Source: Streptomyces sp. NBC_01288
Lineage (GTDB): Bacteria > Actinomycetota > Actinomycetes > Streptomycetales > Streptomycetaceae
Length of the DNA: 64,000 nt
NCBI RefSeq assembly: GCF_035982055.1
Contig: NZ_CP108427.1
Coordinates: forward strand, 10,043,001-10,107,000
Direction: 5' to 3'
A program made the translations under genes and the position numbers. Every line of letters begins with the position of its first letter. Position 1 is the first letter of the stretch. Under the pieces are notes generated by a model. It saw nothing but the letters and a program-made list of their open reading frames with translations. It was not told where the DNA came from and ran no database searches. Below, in pieces: positions 60,781-64,000 of this stretch.

Positions 60781-61854
60781 TCACCACTCCCCGGGGCGTG
60801 GCGGGGTGCCGTACGGATCGGGGCGCCCGCGTCGGGGAGCGGCAGGGGTGTTGTGGGCGCCGCGGGGATTGGGCGGCGACGGGATGGCGGGGCCGCCGTA
60901 CGGGGCCGGTCGGCCCGGTGCCGGGGCGGCGGGGTTTCTGCGGGTGGTCCGGCTTCGGCTCCGGCGGCTGCCCGGTGGGGCGGGCGGGCTCTCGTACCCG
61001 CCTGGTCGGCCGGCCGCCGGGCGGTCCTGCGTGTCGAAAAGGGAGTCGGGGCGCTGGGCGGGCCGCTTGCCGCCGGTGTCCGGGCCGACCGGGTGGCGGG
61101 CGAAGGAGCGGTCCCAGTCGCCCTCGCCCATCACCAGCAGCGGATCGAACATCACGACGACCCCGGCCAGCAGCAGGAAGATCGCCGGTCCCAACAGCAT
61201 GGGCAGCAGAATGGAGTTGGCGGAGTCGCCCGTCCACGCCCCGCCGGTGCCGTGCAGATGGACGCTCACGGCGGCCATGCCCGTGTAGTGCATCCCGGAC
61301 ACGGCCACGCCCATCACCAGGCTGGCGCCCAGGCTCGCCAGGAAGCCCCGGATGGAGACGGCCGCCCACAGGGCCGCCGTGGCGGCGACGATCGCGATCA
61401 CCACGGAGAGCGCGACCGTGCTGGTCCGGTACTCGATGTCGCCGTTCAACTTCAGGGCCGCCATGCCCAGATAGTGCATGGCGGCGACTCCTAATCCGGT
61501 GATGACGCCGGCCGCGGAGAGCGTCCCAGCGGTCGCGCCGCGGTAGCCCACGGCGAACACGCCGATGCCGACCACGACGATCGCCACGGCCAGACTCAGC
61601 ACCGTGAGGCCGACGTCGTAGCCGATCCGGGTCTCCTCGACCTGGAAGCCGATCATCGCGATGAAGTGCATCGTCCAGATGCCGCTGCCGATCGACGTCG
61701 CGCCGAGCGCGAGCCAACCCGCCTTCCATGACTGTCTGTTGTGCAGGGACCGCACCACACAGCGCAGCCCCAGAGCCCCTCCCAGGCAGGCCATCAGATA
61801 GGCCGCCACCGGGGTCACCGCACCGTAGCGGAACCCGTCGATCGTGCCTTGCAT
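60781..61854 (-). CDS. MHYT-domain integral membrane sensor protein
   Basis: 357 residues. Seven hydrophobic helices carry three MHYT-type motifs (WTMHFIAM, AMHYLGM, GMHYTGM), thought to bind copper and sense oxygen, CO or NO. No GGDEF, EAL or kinase output domain follows; the last 100 residues are a Pro/Arg/Gly-rich disordered tail. Stand-alone MHYT proteins are common in Streptomyces. The 154 bases upstream hold only the promoter region. Confidence 0.9.
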   Translation of the reverse strand: MQGTIDGFRYGAVTPVAAYLMACLGGALGLRCVVRSLHNRQSWKAGWLALGATSIGSGIWTMHFIAMIGFQVEETRIGYDVGLTVLSLAVAIVVVGIGVFAVGYRGATAGTLSAAGVITGLGVAAMHYLGMAALKLNGDIEYRTSTVALSVVIAIVAATAALWAAVSIRGFLASLGASLVMGVAVSGMHYTGMAAVSVHLHGTGGAWTGDSANSILLPMLLGPAIFLLLAGVVVMFDPLLVMGEGDWDRSFARHPVGPDTGGKRPAQRPDSLFDTQDRPAAGRPGGYESPPAPPGSRRSRSRTTRRNPAAPAPGRPAPYGGPAIPSPPNPRGAHNTPAAPRRGRPDPYGTPPRPGEW

Positions 61855-62008
61855 GAGCCAACTCCCCCCAGAGTTGTGGCTTCTTGTGGGGGGAGTATGT
61901 ACGGATCGGGCCCGGGGCGCGCAAGGCTTTCACATCAGCAGTCGATTAACTCTGTGGTTTCCGGGGTGCACTTGGGTCGCATCGAGGTCGATACGGGGAC
62001 AGAAGCGG

Positions 62009-62191
62009 TCAGGGCTGTTGCGGCTTCTCGCGGTCGATGAAGTCATTGGCCTTGTCCTGGGCCGTGTCGACCTGCTTGGCGTGCTTGCCGCCCGTGCGCT
62101 TGTCGACCATGTCTCCCGCCCGTTCCACGCCTTGCTTGGCCTGGTCGGGGTGTTGGCCCAGCATTCCCTTGACCTTGTCCATGAACGACAT
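62009..62191 (-). CDS. MT0933-like antitoxin-type small protein
   Basis: 60 residues, highly charged and helical: MDKVKGMLGQHPDQAKQGVER then AGDMVDKRTGGKHAKQVD, the K/D-rich pattern with a central TGGK of the MT0933 (Rv0909) family annotated as antitoxin, also reminiscent of CsbD-like stress proteins. GGAGG precedes the ATG at 62191; the long open frame up to 62596 is antisense to the exporter and not real. No toxin gene is adjacent, so the antitoxin label is only a family name. Confidence 0.85.
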   Translation of the reverse strand: MSFMDKVKGMLGQHPDQAKQGVERAGDMVDKRTGGKHAKQVDTAQDKANDFIDREKPQQP

Positions 62192-62274
62192 GGCTGTCCT
62201 CCTTCGGACGTGCGTTGGCCCTCCCAGCATCCCCCGGCTTCCGGTGGGGCGCATGTCGGGCACCGGCCGTGTGC

Positions 62275-63519
62275 TCAGGCCCGTACGAGAGGCTCGACCC
62301 CGTCGGTGTCGCGGGCCTCCCGGGTCCGGGACACGGCGAGCAGGAGTGCCTGGAGGACCGCCCCGGACAGGCCCACCCACAGGGCGAACCGATAGCCGAC
62401 CCGGTCGGCGAGGAGGCCGCCCAGGGGTGCGCCGATCGCGACCGTGCCCCAGTTGAAGGAGCGGATCGTGGCGTTCATCCGTCCCCGCAGCCGCTCGGGC
62501 GTGACCGCCTGGCGGTAGCTCATCTCGACCGGGCTTTCGAGCGAGATGGCGCCGGAGACCACGAAGAAGGCCAGCGAGACGGAGACCAGGGCCCACGGTC
62601 CCCGGTGGGCGAGGACCAGGGGCAGCCAGCCGACGGCGGCGACGAGACGGCCCGCGATCAGGACGGCGGCGACGTCGAACCTCCGCGCCGCGCGTGCGGA
62701 GAACGCGCCGCCGATCACTCCGCCGAGGCCCGCGCAGGCGTACGTCACGCCCAGACCGAAGTCCCCGATCCTCAGGTCACGCAGTGCGAAGACCACGAAG
62801 ACCGTGCTGACGACGGTGTTGAAGAGGAGCATCAGGTGCGAGGTCAGCGCGATGGAGGCCAGGGTCCGATGGCGGTAGACCCAGGCCACGCCCTCGCGCA
62901 GTTCGGTCACGAGACTGCGCCGGGCGCCTCGGTCGGGAACCGGGTCGTAGGCCCGCACCGAGGTGAGCAACAGGCCGGACACCAGATAGCTGACCGCGTC
63001 CACGAGCACGGCCAGCGGCGCGCCGACCACCCTGATCAGCACTCCGGCGATCAGCGGCCCGGTCGATCCGGCCGCCGCGTCGGCCTGCCCCACCCGGGCA
63101 TAGCCCGCGTTGAGGAGTTCCTTGGGGACCAGCTGCGGTACGTAGGAGTGGTTGGCCGCGTCGAAGAACAGACAGAGCACCCCGAAGGCGAAGACACACG
63201 CGCACAGCGCGGCGATGCTGAGCCGGTCCAGGGCGTACAGCAGCGGGATCGCGCCGAGGAGGACGGCCCGGCCGAGGTCCATGGCCACCATGACCGGCCT
63301 GCGCCGGCAGCGGTCCACCAGTACCCCGGCCACGAGCCCGAAGAGCAGATAGGGCGCCCAGCGGGCCGCGCTGACCAGACCCACCTCCGTGGCGGACGCG
63401 CTGAGCGTGACGGCGGTGAGGATCTGTAGCGCCAGTCCGGTGATCTGCGAGCCGAACGACGAGATCGCGGAGGCGGTCCAGAAGCGTACGTACCCAGGGA
63501 CATCCACCAGGCGCGGCAT
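62275..63519 (-). CDS. MFS transporter (EntS/MFS_3-like exporter)
   Basis: 414 residues with about 12 transmembrane helices. The N-terminal VPGYVRFWTASAISSFGSQITGLALQILTAV and the loop 2-3 motif GLVAGVLVDRCRRRPVMVAMDLGRA are typical of enterobactin-exporter-like MFS proteins; PVEMSYRQAVTPERLRGRMNATIRSFNWGTVAIGAPLGG is the second-half signature. It is a proton-driven efflux pump of a small molecule; the compound is not evident. Confidence 0.92.
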   Translation of the reverse strand: MPRLVDVPGYVRFWTASAISSFGSQITGLALQILTAVTLSASATEVGLVSAARWAPYLLFGLVAGVLVDRCRRRPVMVAMDLGRAVLLGAIPLLYALDRLSIAALCACVFAFGVLCLFFDAANHSYVPQLVPKELLNAGYARVGQADAAAGSTGPLIAGVLIRVVGAPLAVLVDAVSYLVSGLLLTSVRAYDPVPDRGARRSLVTELREGVAWVYRHRTLASIALTSHLMLLFNTVVSTVFVVFALRDLRIGDFGLGVTYACAGLGGVIGGAFSARAARRFDVAAVLIAGRLVAAVGWLPLVLAHRGPWALVSVSLAFFVVSGAISLESPVEMSYRQAVTPERLRGRMNATIRSFNWGTVAIGAPLGGLLADRVGYRFALWVGLSGAVLQALLLAVSRTREARDTDGVEPLVRA

Positions 63520-63568
63520 GATCGGATCGTATCAAGTGACCGTTCTGCCACGGCAGTTGTGCCCCCGG

Positions 63569-64000
63569 TCACGGCAGCACCGACGACGCCACCGCCCTCC
63601 CCGCCAGCAACGCGGCGACCGGATCGGCCGCCTCGTCCAGTTCGATGAGCACCGTGTCGGCGCCGGGTGTACGGGACATCACGTCGGCCCAGCCCTTCCA
63701 GTCGACGATGCCCGAGCCCAACTCGGCCATGTAGGGCTGCTGTTGGGCGAAGACCGTCTCGTCGATCGTGAGCTCCACGTCGATGGGCCTGACCGCGTCC
63801 TTCCAGTGCGCCAGGGCGACACGCCGCGCGTGACGACGTGCCACGGCCACCGGATCACCACCGCCGAGCGCGATGTGGCAGGAGTCGGGGCACAGCCAGA
63901 CGTAGCGCGGATCGGTGAAGGCCATGAACAGGTCGATGTCGCGCTCGTACCAGAGCGTGCTGTTGGACTCCGTATGGAAGGCGAGCCGCACGCCCTGCCG
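63569..64000 (-). CDS. Sugar phosphate isomerase/epimerase-like TIM-barrel protein, truncated
   Basis: Open to the right edge, so the N-terminus lies outside. The visible 144 residues have FHTES (metal Glu), WLCPDSCHIALGGGDPV (Asp and His), VALAHWKDA and VLIELDEAADP (C-terminal Glu), the metal-site pattern of xylose-isomerase-like enzymes such as IolE/IolI (inosose dehydratase, inosose isomerase). Which step it performs cannot be decided without the missing part. Confidence 0.85.
   Translation of the reverse strand, partial: RQGVRLAFHTESNSTLWYERDIDLFMAFTDPRYVWLCPDSCHIALGGGDPVAVARRHARRVALAHWKDAVRPIDVELTIDETVFAQQQPYMAELGSGIVDWKGWADVMSRTPGADTVLIELDEAADPVAALLAGRAVASSVLP

Noticed and set aside
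62009..62191. A toxin-antitoxin system
   Set aside because: The small protein belongs to a family labelled antitoxin, but no toxin-like gene is adjacent.

Overview
The window looks like a Streptomyces-type actinobacterial chromosome. It is very GC-rich, uses many GTG and a few TTG starts, packs genes with ATGA or GTGA stop-start overlaps, and encodes typical streptomycete families (SpoIIE/HATPase phosphatase, MHYT protein, MT0933-like antitoxin, FCD-GntR and TetR regulators). I see no rRNA, tRNA, CRISPR array, transposase or phage gene. No gap between genes exceeds about 210 bases.

Bases 1 to about 49,100 form one large catabolic island for acyl-CoA-linked degradation of an unidentified carboxylic acid or isoprenoid/steroid-like compound. 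(a) 1-5234: an Ltp2-like thiolase-fold protein (truncated by the window edge), alpha/beta hydrolase, DoxX protein, beta-hydroxyacid dehydrogenase, cytochrome P450, its ferredoxin and a DUF1330 protein. (b) 5445-8552: a TetR regulator converging on a leftward operon of degenerate hydrolase, crotonase and KshB-like reductase. (c) 8617-18114: an acyl-CoA ligase, then an eight-gene operon with amidohydrolase, FadD3-like ligase, a two-subunit B12 acyl-CoA mutase, LLM oxidoreductase, CaiB-type CoA-transferase, a VOC (epimerase-like) protein and an SDR. (d) 18169-26690: SDRs, another ligase, a thiolase, a TesB thioesterase and a paired acyl-CoA dehydrogenase. (e) 26849-33077: a Liv-type ABC importer with fused permeases and no binding protein, two small orphan proteins, a second amidohydrolase and a crotonase. 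(f) 33144-36479: a divergent set with a crotonase, a CaiB-like protein whose domains look circularly permuted, and an amidohydrolase. (g) 36481-46122: a nine-gene leftward beta-oxidation operon (two crotonases, three acyl-CoA dehydrogenases, FadD3-like ligase, CoA-transferase, thiolase, SDR). (h) 46222-49071: a GntR regulator, an SDR and an acyl-CoA dehydrogenase.

Two sets of operator-like palindromes tie the island together. The first, nGAGAATnnnATTCTCn, occurs at six gene starts or divergent promoters (8578, 10153, 20049, 26714, 34206, 46176), as expected for the operator of one TetR-type regulator. The second, GGTCTGACC, is a FadR/GntR-type site found upstream of the nine-gene operon and of the acyl-CoA dehydrogenase at 47905-49071, and the GntR gene lies between them. 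The nine-gene operon promoter carries both.

From about 49,100 to 64,000 the content is ordinary streptomycete housekeeping and accessory genes: HAD hydrolase, DoxX protein, peroxiredoxin, SpoIIE-type phosphatase, cupin, aldo/keto reductase, TauD dioxygenase, LLM monooxygenase, metallophosphoesterase, zinc metalloprotease, MHYT protein, small antitoxin-like protein, MFS exporter and a truncated sugar isomerase. Functions were assigned by reading motifs; no database search was possible, and substrates are inferences.
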